The position numbers and the translations under genes were made by a program. From contig JAGLBH010000005.1 of assembly GCA_018260285.1 (NCBI GenBank), forward strand, positions 1-27,189: 27,189 nucleotides of DNA. The letters are read 5' to 3'. Positions 15,708-24,318 of this stretch are shown here, piece by piece; position 1 is the first letter of the stretch, and every line of letters begins with the position of its first letter. Below the pieces are notes generated by a model. It ran no database searches and was not told the origin of the DNA. It was given only the letters and a program-made list of their open reading frames with translations. The DNA is from Arthrobacter sp. (GTDB lineage Bacteria; Actinomycetota; Actinomycetes; Actinomycetales; Micrococcaceae).

Positions 15708-16508
15708 GTGAAGTCACGTTCACTGAATCGGCGCCACCCCTTCGCGATTTTCGCGCTGTTGGTGCTTGCACTCGTCTTGACCGGCGGCACGTACGCCTTC
15801 GCCACGAAGTCGAATGAGGCTCAGGCCGAGACGACCACAGCGAAAGCGACGGACATCTCCGAGGGGCAGAAGCTGTTCGCAGCCAACTGTGCCACCTGCC
15901 ACGGTCTTCAGGCCCAGGGAACGGCCTCAGGTCCGTCTCTCATCGGCGTTGGCGCTGCCTCTGTGGACTTCCAGGTAGGTTCCGGTCGCATGCCCATGCA
16001 GATGCAGGGCCCGCAGGCCATGCGGAAGCCGCCGCAGTTCGACGAGAAGCAGATCTCTCAGCTGGGCGCGTACGTCGCATCCCTGGCACCCGGCCCCTCG
16101 GTCCCCGATGCGGAGACGCTTGACTACAGCAAGATGACCCCCGAGGACATCGCAGAGGGCGGGCAGATCTTCCGCACCAACTGCGCAATGTGCCACAACG
16201 CGGCTGCTGCCGGCGGTGCGCTGACCCGCGGCAAGTTCGCTCCCACTCTTGAGGGCGTCTCTGCAAAGCACATCTACGAGGCAATGGCCACCGGCCCGCA
16301 GAACATGCCGGTGTTCTCTGACTCGAACATCACTCCTGAGCAGAAGGCAAAGGTTATTGCCTTCCTCAAGACCAGCGAAGAGCAGGGTTCTCCTGGTGGA
16401 GCAAAGCTCGGGTCCCTTGGCCCCGTGGCCGAAGGCCTCTTCATCTGGACTGCTGGACTGGGCCTGATCATCGGCTTCACCATCTGGCTCACTTCCCGCT
16501 CGCACTAA
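15708..16508 (+). CDS. qcrC: Di-heme cytochrome c subunit QcrC of the bcc complex
   Basis: This 266-residue protein replaces cytochrome c1 and soluble cytochrome c in actinobacteria, passing electrons from the Rieske protein straight to the CuA site of the oxidase. An N-terminal signal/anchor (about 10-31) is followed by two cytochrome c folds with CXXCH motifs CATCH (61-65) and CAMCH (159-163). Met-containing loops for the axial ligands are seen (GRMPMQMQG, PQNMPVF). A C-terminal membrane helix (about 241-262) anchors the protein. GTG 15708 has AGGAAAA upstream. Confidence 0.97.
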   Translation: MKSRSLNRRHPFAIFALLVLALVLTGGTYAFATKSNEAQAETTTAKATDISEGQKLFAANCATCHGLQAQGTASGPSLIGVGAASVDFQVGSGRMPMQMQGPQAMRKPPQFDEKQISQLGAYVASLAPGPSVPDAETLDYSKMTPEDIAEGGQIFRTNCAMCHNAAAAGGALTRGKFAPTLEGVSAKHIYEAMATGPQNMPVFSDSNITPEQKAKVIAFLKTSEEQGSPGGAKLGSLGPVAEGLFIWTAGLGLIIGFTIWLTSRSH

Positions 16509-16589
16509 ATCTTCACCGAGGCCTTCGGGCAAACTCAGAGGAACTCATACAAGTGAAATCTCAACTCGTCAACATGGATTGGAGGAACC

Positions 16590-17609
16590 GTGAGCTCGCA
16601 TAAGGAAAGTTCCCATGCGCTGTCGCGCGAAGCAGACACCGCTGACCGCTTCGCGGACCCGGGAATTCCCCCTCACGGTGATCGCGTCACGGATGTCAAT
16701 CCCGCTGCCGCGAAGCGTGCAGAGCGCCAGGTAGCGCTCCTGTTCGCACTCTCCGTTCTTGGAACCCTGCTGTTCTTCTTCGCCTACTTCTTCATGAAGC
16801 CGGGCGCTGAAAACCACGTCGCAGGCGTCCGCACTCAGAATCTCCTCTTGGGGCTGGGCACCGCTTTCGCGATGTTCGGCATCGGTATCGGTATCGTGCA
16901 CTGGGCCAAGACGCTCATGCCGGATCACGAGATCTCAGAGCTGCGCCATGAGATTCGCCCGGAGGCGGATCGTCAGGAAGCCGCAGCCATCATTGATCAG
17001 ATTGTGAACGAGTCCGGCATCGCTCGCCGTCCGCTCATCCGCAACTCCCTGATCGGCGCAGCAGCTCTGGCTCCGCTTCCGGCCATCGCCATGTTCCGGG
17101 ACCTTTCCCCGAACATCAATGTGGATGTTCTCCGGCACACTGCTTGGGACAAGGGCGTCAAGCTTGTTCGCGACCCGGATGGCACCCCCATCCGCGCCGC
17201 TGACGTTCAGCTCGGCTCGGCTTTCCACGTGATCCCGGAGAACCTGGACGAGCAGGAGCACAAGCTCAACGCAAAAGCCAAGGCCGTTGTTCTCCTCATG
17301 CGTCTTGACCCGGCGAAGATGAAGATCTCCCCCGGCCGCGAGAACTGGCACGTCGACGGCATTGTCGCCTACTCCAAGATCTGCACCCACGTTGGCTGCC
17401 CGGTTGCTCTCTACGAGCAGCACACGCACCACCTCCTCTGCCCGTGCCACCAGTCGACGTTCGACCTCACGCAGGAATGCAAAGTCGTCTTCGGACCGGC
17501 CGGACATGCTCTTCCGCAGCTGCCCATTGAAGTGGACGCAGACGGCTACCTTGTGGCTCAGTCTGACTTCCACGAGCCGGTGGGCCCTGCTTACTGGGAA
17601 CGAGGTTAA
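16590..17609 (+). CDS. qcrA: Rieske iron-sulfur subunit QcrA of the bcc complex
   Basis: This 339-residue protein carries the [2Fe-2S] cluster that accepts electrons from menaquinol. Three hydrophobic segments (about 48-68, 85-105, 152-168) are typical of actinobacterial QcrA, which is longer than classical Rieske proteins. The cluster motifs are CTHVGC (Cys265, His267, Cys270) and CPCH (Cys284, Cys286, His287); 265, 267, 284 and 287 are the ligands and 270-286 the disulfide. RR at 147-148 just before the third helix fits a Tat-type insertion signal, which makes the linked tatAC relevant. GTG 16590 follows GGAGGAA by 2 nt. qcrB begins 3 nt after the stop. Confidence 0.97.
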   Translation: MSSHKESSHALSREADTADRFADPGIPPHGDRVTDVNPAAAKRAERQVALLFALSVLGTLLFFFAYFFMKPGAENHVAGVRTQNLLLGLGTAFAMFGIGIGIVHWAKTLMPDHEISELRHEIRPEADRQEAAAIIDQIVNESGIARRPLIRNSLIGAAALAPLPAIAMFRDLSPNINVDVLRHTAWDKGVKLVRDPDGTPIRAADVQLGSAFHVIPENLDEQEHKLNAKAKAVVLLMRLDPAKMKISPGRENWHVDGIVAYSKICTHVGCPVALYEQHTHHLLCPCHQSTFDLTQECKVVFGPAGHALPQLPIEVDADGYLVAQSDFHEPVGPAYWERG

Positions 17610-17612
17610 GAC

Positions 17613-19289
17613 ATGTCGAATACTCCCAATGATTCGTACGTGCCGGCCACAAAGCTCGGCAACATCGCCAACTTCGTCGATTCCCGCGTGGGCGGTTCGG
17701 CCATGGTCAAGGAATTCGGTCGCAAGATCTTCCCTGACCACTGGTCATTCATGTTCGGTGAGGTGGCGCTGTACTCCTTCGTCATACTGCTCATGTCGGG
17801 CACCTTCCTGACCTTCTTCTTCGACCCCTCGATGGCGGAGACCCACTACACCGGGTCCTTCGTCCAGCTCAAGGGCGTTGAGATGTCGGTGGCTTACCAC
17901 TCCTCCCTGGATATCTCCTTCGATATCCGCGGCGGTCTCTTCATGCGCCAGGTCCACCACTGGGCTGCACTGATGTTCGTGGCCTCGGTGGCGGTCCATA
18001 TGCTCCGCGTGTTCTTCACGGGCGCCTTCCGTCGTCCGCGTGAGCTCAACTGGGTCGTCGGCGGCGTGCTCCTCGTGCTCTCGATGGCTGCAGGCTTCAC
18101 CGGCTACTCCCTCCCCGATGATCTGCTCTCCGGTAACGGCCTGCGCATCATCGACGGTGTGATCAAGTCGATCCCGATCGTCGGCACCTACATCTCGCTC
18201 TTCCTCTTCGGCGGCGAGTTCCCCGGCACCGACATCATCGGTCGTCTGTACGTGCTGCACATTCTCCTCATCCCGGCCATTATCCTGCTCATGATTGTCA
18301 TCCACCTCTTCATGGTGGTTGTCCACAAGCACACGCAGTACCCCGGCCCGGGACGCACCAATGAGAACGTTGTCGGCTTCCCCGTGGGCCCTGTCTACGC
18401 GGCGAAGGCTGGCGGCTTCTTCTTCATCGTGTTCGGCATCATCGCCATCATCTCTGGTCTCTTCACGATCAACCCGATCTGGAACTACGGACCCTACGAT
18501 CCCTCACCGGTTTCCGCAGGCACCCAGCCTGACTGGTACATCGGCTGGGTTGACGGCGCTCTTCGCCTCATGCCGGGTGTCCTCGGCAACTTCAGCTTCG
18601 AGTGGAACATTCCCATGCCGTGGGGCAAGAACACCCTCGTGCTGAACGTGCTGCTCCCGGCCCTCGGTCCGGCACTGGGTCTTCTGGGCATCATGTTCAC
18701 CTGGCCGTGGATCGAGCGCTGGGTCACCAAGGACAACCGCGAGCATCACATCCTGGATCGCCCGCGCAACGCCCCGTTCCGCACGGCCGTTGGTGTCGCT
18801 GGATTCGTCTTCTACTGCACCCTGTGGGCCGCAGCCAGCTCCGACCTCATTGCCACGCACTTCCACGTGTCGCTCAATGACGTCACCTACTGGCTCCGCA
18901 CCCTGTTCTTCGTCGGCCCGATCCTCGGTTTCGTGATCACCCAGCGCATCTGCCTTTCGCTGCAGCGCAAGGATCGTGAAATCGTTCTTCACGGCCGCGA
19001 GACGGGTCGCATTGTGCGACTCCCCCACGGCGAGTACCAGGAAATGCACGAAAGCCTGGATCCCTACAAGCGCCACCGCCTGGTGAACTTCAACTCCTAC
19101 GAAGTCATCCCGGCAACCCCGGATATCGATGGAAATGTCTCCGCCAAGGAGAAGCTGCGCGGCCGCCTGTCACGCCTCTTCTTCGAGGATCGCGTTCTCC
19201 CCGTGACCCCGGCAGAGCTTGAAGCAGCGCACGGACACCACACGGAGTCCGTGGAAGCCTCTGGCTCCCACAAGGCAATCGGTCACTAG
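17613..19289 (+). CDS. qcrB: Cytochrome b subunit QcrB of the bcc complex
   Basis: This 558-residue polytopic protein binds hemes bL and bH and the menaquinol sites. Heme ligands are probably His115/His129 in the helix with RQVHHWAAL and His216/His231 in the helix with LHILLIP and VIHLF. The 14/15 spacing resembles the b6f type. The quinol-site motif is PDWY (306-309) in place of the mitochondrial PEWY, as usual in actinobacteria. The C-terminal soluble tail of about 110 residues is also typical of the group. It is the last gene of the operon and is followed by a strong terminator. This subunit family is the target of drugs such as telacebec in mycobacteria. Confidence 0.97.
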   Translation: MSNTPNDSYVPATKLGNIANFVDSRVGGSAMVKEFGRKIFPDHWSFMFGEVALYSFVILLMSGTFLTFFFDPSMAETHYTGSFVQLKGVEMSVAYHSSLDISFDIRGGLFMRQVHHWAALMFVASVAVHMLRVFFTGAFRRPRELNWVVGGVLLVLSMAAGFTGYSLPDDLLSGNGLRIIDGVIKSIPIVGTYISLFLFGGEFPGTDIIGRLYVLHILLIPAIILLMIVIHLFMVVVHKHTQYPGPGRTNENVVGFPVGPVYAAKAGGFFFIVFGIIAIISGLFTINPIWNYGPYDPSPVSAGTQPDWYIGWVDGALRLMPGVLGNFSFEWNIPMPWGKNTLVLNVLLPALGPALGLLGIMFTWPWIERWVTKDNREHHILDRPRNAPFRTAVGVAGFVFYCTLWAAASSDLIATHFHVSLNDVTYWLRTLFFVGPILGFVITQRICLSLQRKDREIVLHGRETGRIVRLPHGEYQEMHESLDPYKRHRLVNFNSYEVIPATPDIDGNVSAKEKLRGRLSRLFFEDRVLPVTPAELEAAHGHHTESVEASGSHKAIGH

Positions 19290-19307
19290 CTGATCCTGCC
19301 GAAGACT

Positions 19308-19339
19308 GAAGGCCCGCACCAGAATTGGTGCGGGCCTTC
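19308..19339 (+). terminator. Terminator of the ctaE-qcrCAB operon
   Basis: GAAGGCCCGCACCA (19308-19321) pairs perfectly with 19326-19339 (14 bp) around a GAAT loop, followed by TTCAT. Confidence 0.93.
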
Positions 19340-19344
19340 TTCAT

Positions 19345-19646
19345 ATCCCCCTGGCCTCTGTCTGCAACCAGTCAAATGACCCCGCGCTGGGTGACGAACT
19401 GATTCCTCCATGCTTTGAGAAGATCTTCTCCCGTGGCCCGGTCGAAGCCCGATCATCAGTCAGCAGGGGTCCGCAGAAGAGTCGATGTCTCCCAGGTGTG
19501 TTCAAAACGACGTGAGCATTGCTCACATGGCTGCAGCTACACGGCAAAGCCTTCACGTCGCTCTCAACGGCTGTTGACATACATCCCGAACCTCGAAGAG
19601 CGATGGGGCTTCCCCAGAGCTGATTCGATCACGAGATCTGCAGGTT
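19345..19646. other. 302-bp region without a supportable gene
   Basis: This lies between the qcrB terminator and the 3' end of the DUF1349 gene. Short open frames exist on both strands but none has a ribosome site or recognisable protein. By eye it is less GC-rich than the flanks. It holds three small dyads: GAGAAGATCTTCTC (19417-19430), GTGAGC-ATT-GCTCAC (19512-19526) and TGGGG-CTT-CCCCA (19604-19616). The last could be a weak terminator for the DUF1349 gene. Confidence 0.5.
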
Positions 19647-20240
19647 CTATGAGTGCAGCGCCGTGTCCGCAGCTGTCACTCGCCATTCATGGAAGGTGAC
19701 TTCAAAGCCTGCCTCTGTCGGAGCGGCAGCATACGGCCCAGCAGAGACAGGCATGTCTGGCGAAAATGGGGCGACGCGAACGAGTTCAAGACGCTCCCCC
19801 ACGAGACCTGCTCGAATGGTCAGCGACTCGCCAGACCAACTCGCACGGACCAGGAGACGAGCGTTGTTCCACTGAGGGTGCGGGGCAGATGACCAATCAG
19901 ACCTGCCCTGAGTTACGACTGCTCCTGCGTGTGTCTGGTTGTCTGCGTATTCAAGCCCGGCCTTTATCCAGTGCTCGTCAGAGGCCCTCATGAATATTCC
20001 TGCCTGGTCGAACTGCTCCCGGAGCCGTGCGGTGAGCTCTACTTCAACTGCTGTCCCCGGAACAAGAGGCGCCAAGAGTGCATGCTCACTCGCAGCCACG
20101 AAACCATAGGAGGTGTGTCGCCACGCGTCGCTCCCCTTCTTGGCGGTGACGGCCAGACCAGTCCCCTGCCGTTCAGCCTTTGCCGGAGCGTTTGTCCAGT
20201 GACCGGCGGACCAGTCCATTGCGTGAGTTTCTGTCAACAT
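19647..20240 (-). CDS. DUF1349 family protein (concanavalin-like fold)
   Basis: This 197-residue cytosolic protein has no signal or membrane segment. The pattern DAWRHTSYGF, GTAVEVELTARL, FDQAGIFMRASDEHWIKAGLEY, and a closing YAAAPTEAGFEVTFHEWRV matches DUF1349 proteins. These have a lectin/glucanase-like beta-sandwich; some bind carbohydrate, but no enzymatic activity is established for bacterial members. ATG 20240 has AGAGGA 3-4 nt upstream; ATG 20219 (MDWSAGHW) is an alternative. It lies 95 nt downstream of the GntR regulator gene on the same strand, so the regulator probably controls it. Base composition looks less GC-rich than the respiratory genes on either side, consistent with acquisition. 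Confidence 0.8.
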   Translation of the reverse strand: MLTETHAMDWSAGHWTNAPAKAERQGTGLAVTAKKGSDAWRHTSYGFVAASEHALLAPLVPGTAVEVELTARLREQFDQAGIFMRASDEHWIKAGLEYADNQTHAGAVVTQGRSDWSSAPHPQWNNARLLVRASWSGESLTIRAGLVGERLELVRVAPFSPDMPVSAGPYAAAPTEAGFEVTFHEWRVTAADTALHS

Positions 20241-20276
20241 CAGTCCTCTGGATTGTGATCAAAGAGCCGGGAAATG

Positions 20277-20292
20277 CTCCCTGGGCAGGGAG
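20277..20292. promoter_or_regulatory. 16-bp dyad between gntR and the DUF1349 gene
   Basis: CTCCCTG (20277-20283) and CAGGGAG (20286-20292) are perfect 7-bp complements two bases apart. The element sits 37-52 bp upstream of the DUF1349 ATG, where an operator would lie. A hairpin is the alternative. Confidence 0.35.
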
Positions 20293-20293
20293 A

Positions 20294-20333
20294 AGCCCTC
20301 TCGCCGGCATCAGTCGAATACCTCAAGAGGGCT
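20294..20333 (-). terminator. Weak hairpin after the gntR gene
   Basis: AGCCCTCT (20294-20301) and AGAGGGCT (20326-20333) are perfect 8-bp complements with a 24-nt loop, starting 2 nt after the gntR stop. On the minus strand TCTCCC follows. It is a weak terminator or attenuator between the regulator and the DUF1349 gene. Confidence 0.35.
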
Positions 20334-20335
20334 GA

Positions 20336-21103
20336 TCAAGCAGACTGGGCGCGACGTCGAACTCGAGGGACGTATTGCTTCTGCCCGCTGCGCCGAAGAG
20401 GAACGCTGATGGAATATCTGTCCGCGCGATAATAAGAGACGGAGTAGTCCACGAGATCTTCGCGGATATAGGCGCGCCGTTCAACCTTGAGAAGCGGGGA
20501 TCCCAGGTCTACTCGCAGCTGACGAGAAAGGGTTGCGGTCGCAGCCGTCGCGGAGATCGTGTCTTCACCCCAGTCCATTTGCAGCCCGTATTCGTCGGAC
20601 AGGACGCGGTAGAGAGAGACGGGCGCCGGCCGCTTGAGAAGCCCAGGAACGAGCTTTGAGGGGATGAAGTTCTCATCGACCGTCATCGGCTCTCCATCGG
20701 CCAGGAGAAGGCGTTTGACGCGAATGAGAGGCGCCCCAGCCCTGAGACCCATTTCGTGTGCCAGCGCCACAGGGGCCGGAACCTGGTCGAAGGCGAGAAG
20801 CTCTGCGGCAGGCTCCATTCCGCGGCGCCTCATTTCTTCGGAGTAACCGGTGAGCTTGGCCTGCAGGCTGGTTTTCTCCGGGGCCACGAAGGTTCCCTTG
20901 CCAACGATGCGAAGAAGACGCCCCTCGTCCACAAGGGCATCGATCCCCTTGCGGAGGGTCATTCGAGCCACTCCAAGGTCTTCAGCGAGCTGACGCTCCG
21001 ATGGAAGTGCGATATCTGTGGCTTGCCCCATCTCTTCGATGAGTTTCAGGAGATGAGCACGGACAAGCTCGCCCTTGCTGGGGCTGCCACCAGATTCGAT
21101 CAT
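20336..21103 (-). CDS. GntR/HutC-family regulator with UTRA domain
   Basis: This 255-residue regulator has an N-terminal winged helix-turn-helix (about residues 9-78). The GntR signature LPSERQLAEDLGVARMTLRKGIDALVDEGRLLRIVGKGTFV is spread over residues 34-74. A UTRA ligand-binding domain follows (about 95-240), with LIRVKRLLLADGEPMTVDENFIP and the late YSVSYYRADRYSISVPL. UTRA domains usually bind sugar phosphates or similar small molecules and release DNA on binding. ATG 21103 is chosen from the leaderless TACACT promoter; an in-frame start at 21244 would run through the ctaF terminator. The likely target is the adjacent DUF1349 gene and its own promoter, which is flanked by dyads. Confidence 0.9.
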   Translation of the reverse strand: MIESGGSPSKGELVRAHLLKLIEEMGQATDIALPSERQLAEDLGVARMTLRKGIDALVDEGRLLRIVGKGTFVAPEKTSLQAKLTGYSEEMRRRGMEPAAELLAFDQVPAPVALAHEMGLRAGAPLIRVKRLLLADGEPMTVDENFIPSKLVPGLLKRPAPVSLYRVLSDEYGLQMDWGEDTISATAATATLSRQLRVDLGSPLLKVERRAYIREDLVDYSVSYYRADRYSISVPLRRSGQKQYVPRVRRRAQSA

Positions 21104-21115
21104 AGTTTCAGTGTA
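21103..21115 (-). promoter_or_regulatory. Leaderless-type promoter of the gntR gene
   Basis: On the minus strand TACACT (21115-21110) ends 6 nt before ATG 21103. Confidence 0.5.
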
Positions 21116-21141
21116 AGCATGACGAGATGAATGAGAGCGAA

Positions 21142-21186
21142 ACCTCGGGAGACAACAGTATGTCTCCTGCGCGTCCCTCCCGAGGT
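21142..21186. promoter_or_regulatory. Two overlapping dyads upstream of gntR
   Basis: An outer perfect 10-bp repeat (ACCTCGGGAG 21142-21151 with CTCCCGAGGT 21177-21186) overlaps an inner perfect 7-bp repeat (GGAGACA 21148-21154 with TGTCTCC 21161-21167, 6-nt spacer). The inner dyad is centred about 55 bp upstream of the gntR start and fits a dimer operator for autoregulation. As RNA the two stems would compete. Confidence 0.4.
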
Positions 21187-21197
21187 GAAGACAGAGA

Positions 21198-21235
21198 CGA
21201 AGGGCCCGGTCGGAATAAACCGACCGAGCCCTTCG
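21198..21235 (-). terminator. Terminator of the ctaCDF operon
   Basis: 16-base arms at 21198-21213 and 21220-21235 pair with one mismatch around an AATAAA loop. On the minus strand TCTCTGTCTTC follows. It lies 47 nt after the ctaF stop. Confidence 0.9.
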
Positions 21236-21281
21236 CGTCTTCAAGGATCAGACGAGCCATCAGGCTTGTCAGATGAACTGC

Positions 21282-21686
21282 CTAGTGGGCGTGATCACCA
21301 CGGCTGTATTCGTAGACCCAGCCGATGATGGCGACGACGCCGACCCCAGCTGCGATGAAGAAGACCCACCAGCCGACAGCCAGCCCGAGGAATGCCCCTG
21401 CGGCCGACAGACCGAGTGCCAGCGGCCACCAGGACCAGGGGCTGAACAGACCCTGCTCACCGGAGCCTTCGTGGATCTCAGCATCCAGGCGATCCTCAGG
21501 GCGACCGCCCTCAAGGTGACGGGCGTTGGAGGCGAGGTAGTAGCCGATCATCGCGGTCATGAGACCGGTCACGGGGATGGCCAGAAAGCCGACCCACTCC
21601 TTCCACTCGACCATGAACCCGTAGACGACACCGATGACGATGAAGAACGGGAACATGAACAGGAAGATCCGAGATTCAATCTTCAT
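21282..21686 (-). CDS. ctaF: Actinobacterial cytochrome c oxidase subunit IV (CtaF)
   Basis: This 134-residue membrane protein has four hydrophobic segments (about 6-25, 31-52, 84-104, 106-126). It has the CtaF features MKIESRIFLFMFPFF, YYLASNARHLEGG with the acidic loop RPEDRLDAEIHEG, and SPWSWWPLALG. CtaF is the small extra subunit of the actinobacterial aa3 oxidase and helps assembly of the supercomplex. GGAGGG lies a few bases before ATG 21686, and the gene starts 3 nt after ctaD. Confidence 0.95.
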   Translation of the reverse strand: MKIESRIFLFMFPFFIVIGVVYGFMVEWKEWVGFLAIPVTGLMTAMIGYYLASNARHLEGGRPEDRLDAEIHEGSGEQGLFSPWSWWPLALGLSAAGAFLGLAVGWWVFFIAAGVGVVAIIGWVYEYSRGDHAH

Positions 21687-21689
21687 GGA

Positions 21690-23381
21690 TTAGCCCTCCT
21701 GGCGATCGCCGGTGTGCTGCGTCACCGGAATGAGCTCCGGGTGGTGCAGGTCGAGTGCCGGACGCTCCGAGCGGATGCGCGGCAGGGACGTGAAGTTGTG
21801 ACGCGGGGGCGGGCACGAAGTGGCCCACTCGAGCGATGCGCCAAAGCCCCAGGGATCGTCAACCTCAACCTTTTCACCGTTCTTGGCGGTCTTCCAGACG
21901 TTCACGAAGAACGGGATGAGGGAGATGCCGAGCAGGAACGAGGAGTAGGTGGAGATCTGGTTCATCCCGGTGAAGGCATCTTCCGGGAGGTAGTCAGCGT
22001 AGCGACGAGGCATGCCCATGACGCCCAGCCAGTGCTGGACAAGGAAGGTGCCGTGGAAGCCGATGAACAGCAGCCAGAAGTGGATCTTGCCCAGGCGCTC
22101 GTTGAGCATCTTGCCGGTGAACTTAGGCCACCAGAAGTAGAAGCCGGCGAACATCGCGAAGACCACAGTTCCGAAGATCACGTAGTGGAAGTGCGCCACC
22201 ACGAAGTAGGTGTCAGAGAGGTGGTAATCGAGAGGAGGCGAAGAGAGGATGATGCCCGTGAGACCGCCGAAGAGGAAGGTCACGAGGAAGCCGAGGCTCC
22301 AGAGCATCGGGTTCTCGAAGGTGATGGACCCGCGCCACATGGTGCCGATCCAGTTGAAGAACTTCACACCCGTCGGAACCGCGATGAGCATCGTCATGAA
22401 GGAGAAGAACGGGAGCATAACCGCGCCGGTGACGTACATGTGGTGAGCCCACACAGTCACGGAGAGAGCGGCGATGGCAAGCGTCGCATAGACAAGACCC
22501 TTGTAGCCGAAGATCGGCTTGCGGGAGAAGACCGGGAAGATCTCAGACACGATGCCGAAGAACGGCAGGGCGATGATGTACACCTCGGGGTGGCCGAAGA
22601 ACCAGAACAGGTGCTGCCAGAGAATGGCGCCCCCCGACTCCGGGTCGAAGATGTGGCCGCCGAAGCGACGATCCATGCCGAGTGCGAACAGAGCAGCCGC
22701 AAGCGGAGGGAACGCCATGAGGATCAGGATGGAGGTCACGAGGACGTTCCAGGTGAAGATCGGCATGCGCCACATCGTCATGCCCGGAGCGCGCATGCAG
22801 ATGATCGTCGTGATGAAGTTGACGCCGCCCATGATCGTGCCGAAGCCGCCGAGGGCCAGGCCGAAGACCCAGAGGTCACCGCCGAGACCCGGCGAGTACG
22901 TGGTGCTGGAGAGCGGAGCGTAGGCGAACCAGCCGAAGGAGGCTGCACCCTGCGGGGCGATGAAGCCAGCGCAGGCGATGAGCGAGCCGAGGAGGAAGAA
23001 CCAGAAGGCCAGAGCGTTCAGTCGCGGGAAGGCGACGTCCGGTGCGCCGATCTGAAGGGGAACGATGACGTTGGCGAAGCCAGCGAACAGCGGGGTCGCG
23101 AACATGAGCAGCATGATCGTGCCGTGCATCGTGAACAGCTGGTTGTACTGCTCTTTCGTCTGGAGAATCTGCATGCCGGGCTCGAAGAGCTCGAGACGGA
23201 TGAGCAGCGCCATGACGCCGCCGAAGCAGAAGAAGATGAAAGACGCGATGAGGTACATGTACCCGATGGTCTTGTGGTCAGTAGACGTGATCCAGTTGAC
23301 GAAGATCCGTCCCTTGGACTTGGGCACCACCCGCGGGGCTTCAACTGCCCCGGAGTGAGCCGTGTATTCGTACGTTGTCAT
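21690..23381 (-). CDS. ctaD: Cytochrome c oxidase subunit I (aa3 type)
   Basis: This 563-residue catalytic subunit reduces oxygen to water and pumps protons. All key residues are visible: heme a ligands His86 (TMHGT) and His399, the heme a3 ligand His397 (HFHY), and CuB ligands His264, His313 and His314 with the cross-linked Tyr268 (GHPEVY). D-channel Asp115 (GAPDVAF) and Glu266 and K-channel Lys340 (VPTGVK) are present, so it is a type A oxidase. Length is normal. It begins 11 nt after ctaC. Codon use is strongly biased, as expected for a highly expressed gene. Confidence 0.98.
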   Translation of the reverse strand: MTTYEYTAHSGAVEAPRVVPKSKGRIFVNWITSTDHKTIGYMYLIASFIFFCFGGVMALLIRLELFEPGMQILQTKEQYNQLFTMHGTIMLLMFATPLFAGFANVIVPLQIGAPDVAFPRLNALAFWFFLLGSLIACAGFIAPQGAASFGWFAYAPLSSTTYSPGLGGDLWVFGLALGGFGTIMGGVNFITTIICMRAPGMTMWRMPIFTWNVLVTSILILMAFPPLAAALFALGMDRRFGGHIFDPESGGAILWQHLFWFFGHPEVYIIALPFFGIVSEIFPVFSRKPIFGYKGLVYATLAIAALSVTVWAHHMYVTGAVMLPFFSFMTMLIAVPTGVKFFNWIGTMWRGSITFENPMLWSLGFLVTFLFGGLTGIILSSPPLDYHLSDTYFVVAHFHYVIFGTVVFAMFAGFYFWWPKFTGKMLNERLGKIHFWLLFIGFHGTFLVQHWLGVMGMPRRYADYLPEDAFTGMNQISTYSSFLLGISLIPFFVNVWKTAKNGEKVEVDDPWGFGASLEWATSCPPPRHNFTSLPRIRSERPALDLHHPELIPVTQHTGDRQEG

Positions 23382-23392
23382 GCGAAGATCAC

Positions 23393-24250
23393 CTAGTTTG
23401 CATTCGTGGTCGTCGGCTTGCGGTTGTAGTCGTTACCGACCTCACCCTTGGGCAGTTCCTTGATCTTCGCGTTGAACTGATCCTCGGGGAGGACGACAAC
23501 GTTGAAGAGCATTTCGGAGTGGTACTCACCGCAGAGCTCGGCGCACTTACCCTGGTAGGTGCCGGCCTTCTGTGGGGTGAGGGTCATGTAGTTCGTGTGA
23601 CCCGGGATCATGTCGCGCTTCTGGAGGAACTGCGGAATCCAGAAGGAGTGGATGACGTCGCGGGCCTCGAGCTGGAACTCCACGGTCTTGCCCTCAGGGA
23701 GGTAGAGGGTGGGGAGAGTCTTCTCCACGCCCGTCTCACCCTTGGTGGAGAGGTGCGCCTGGACGCCCTGGTAGTAGTGCTTCTCACCCTTGACGTCGTA
23801 GTTGAAGTCCCACGACCACTGCTTGCCGTAGACCTTCACCTTGACATCAGGGTTGGCCACAGGAGCGTCAATGGAGCGCTGGGTCTTGTCCGTGTAGAAG
23901 AAGAGCACCAGGACCATGAACAGCGGGAGGGCCGTGTAGAGAATCTCCAACGGGAGGTTGTAGGAGATCTGGCGGGGGTAGCCCACCTCTCCCTTGCGGC
24001 GGCGATAGGCGATGAGGCACCAGAGAAGCAGGCCCCACGTGATCAGCCCGACGGCGAGAGCAGCGATCCAGGAGTTCACCCAGAGTGCGGTAATCGAATC
24101 GGAGTGGTTGGTGATGCCTTCCTTGCCTGGCATCCAGCCGCGCTTGGCCTCTTCGCTGCAGCCTGACAGCGTCAGTGCCACGAGAGGAAGCACAGCCGCA
24201 CCCTTAAGGAGCTTGCGGCCTCCGCGCCCCGTACGTTCTTGCGAACCCAC
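23393..24250 (-). CDS. ctaC: Cytochrome c oxidase subunit II (CuA)
   Basis: This 285-residue lipoprotein holds the CuA centre that receives electrons from QcrC. The signal peptide has a twin-Arg-free basic start and the lipobox LSGC (Cys31). Two membrane helices follow (about 54-82 and 103-120). The CuA ligands are His201 (VIHSFW), Cys236, Glu238, Cys240 (CAELC), His244 and Met247. No fused cytochrome c domain is present. GTG 24250 has AAAGGG about 8 nt upstream. It is the first gene of ctaC-ctaD-ctaF and has a leader or promoter region with a 9-bp dyad. Confidence 0.97.
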   Translation of the reverse strand: MGSQERTGRGGRKLLKGAAVLPLVALTLSGCSEEAKRGWMPGKEGITNHSDSITALWVNSWIAALAVGLITWGLLLWCLIAYRRRKGEVGYPRQISYNLPLEILYTALPLFMVLVLFFYTDKTQRSIDAPVANPDVKVKVYGKQWSWDFNYDVKGEKHYYQGVQAHLSTKGETGVEKTLPTLYLPEGKTVEFQLEARDVIHSFWIPQFLQKRDMIPGHTNYMTLTPQKAGTYQGKCAELCGEYHSEMLFNVVVLPEDQFNAKIKELPKGEVGNDYNRKPTTTNAN

Positions 24251-24318
24251 GTAACGGCCCTTTCTGTTGAAGTTCCCGCTGTCATTCGGGGAGTTTGCTC
24301 CTCCGCCGACGTCAACGA

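Noticed and set aside
19417..19430. 14-bp perfect palindrome GAGAAGATCTTCTC as an operator
   Set aside because: A palindrome this short is expected occasionally by chance and it is not near any gene start.
19341..19580. 79-codon minus-strand frame in the gap after qcrB
   Set aside because: It has an ATG but no ribosome site, no recognisable domain, and ends against the qcrB terminator. It is not supportable as a gene.
21104..21244. N-terminal extension of the GntR regulator by 47 residues
   Set aside because: It would translate the dyads and the ctaCDF terminator, the added residues are not part of the GntR fold, and a good promoter sits directly before ATG 21103.
21273..23396. 707-codon open frame on the plus strand opposite ctaD and ctaF
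   Set aside because: The translation is Glu/Asp/His/Arg-rich low-complexity sequence, the usual antisense shadow of membrane-protein genes.
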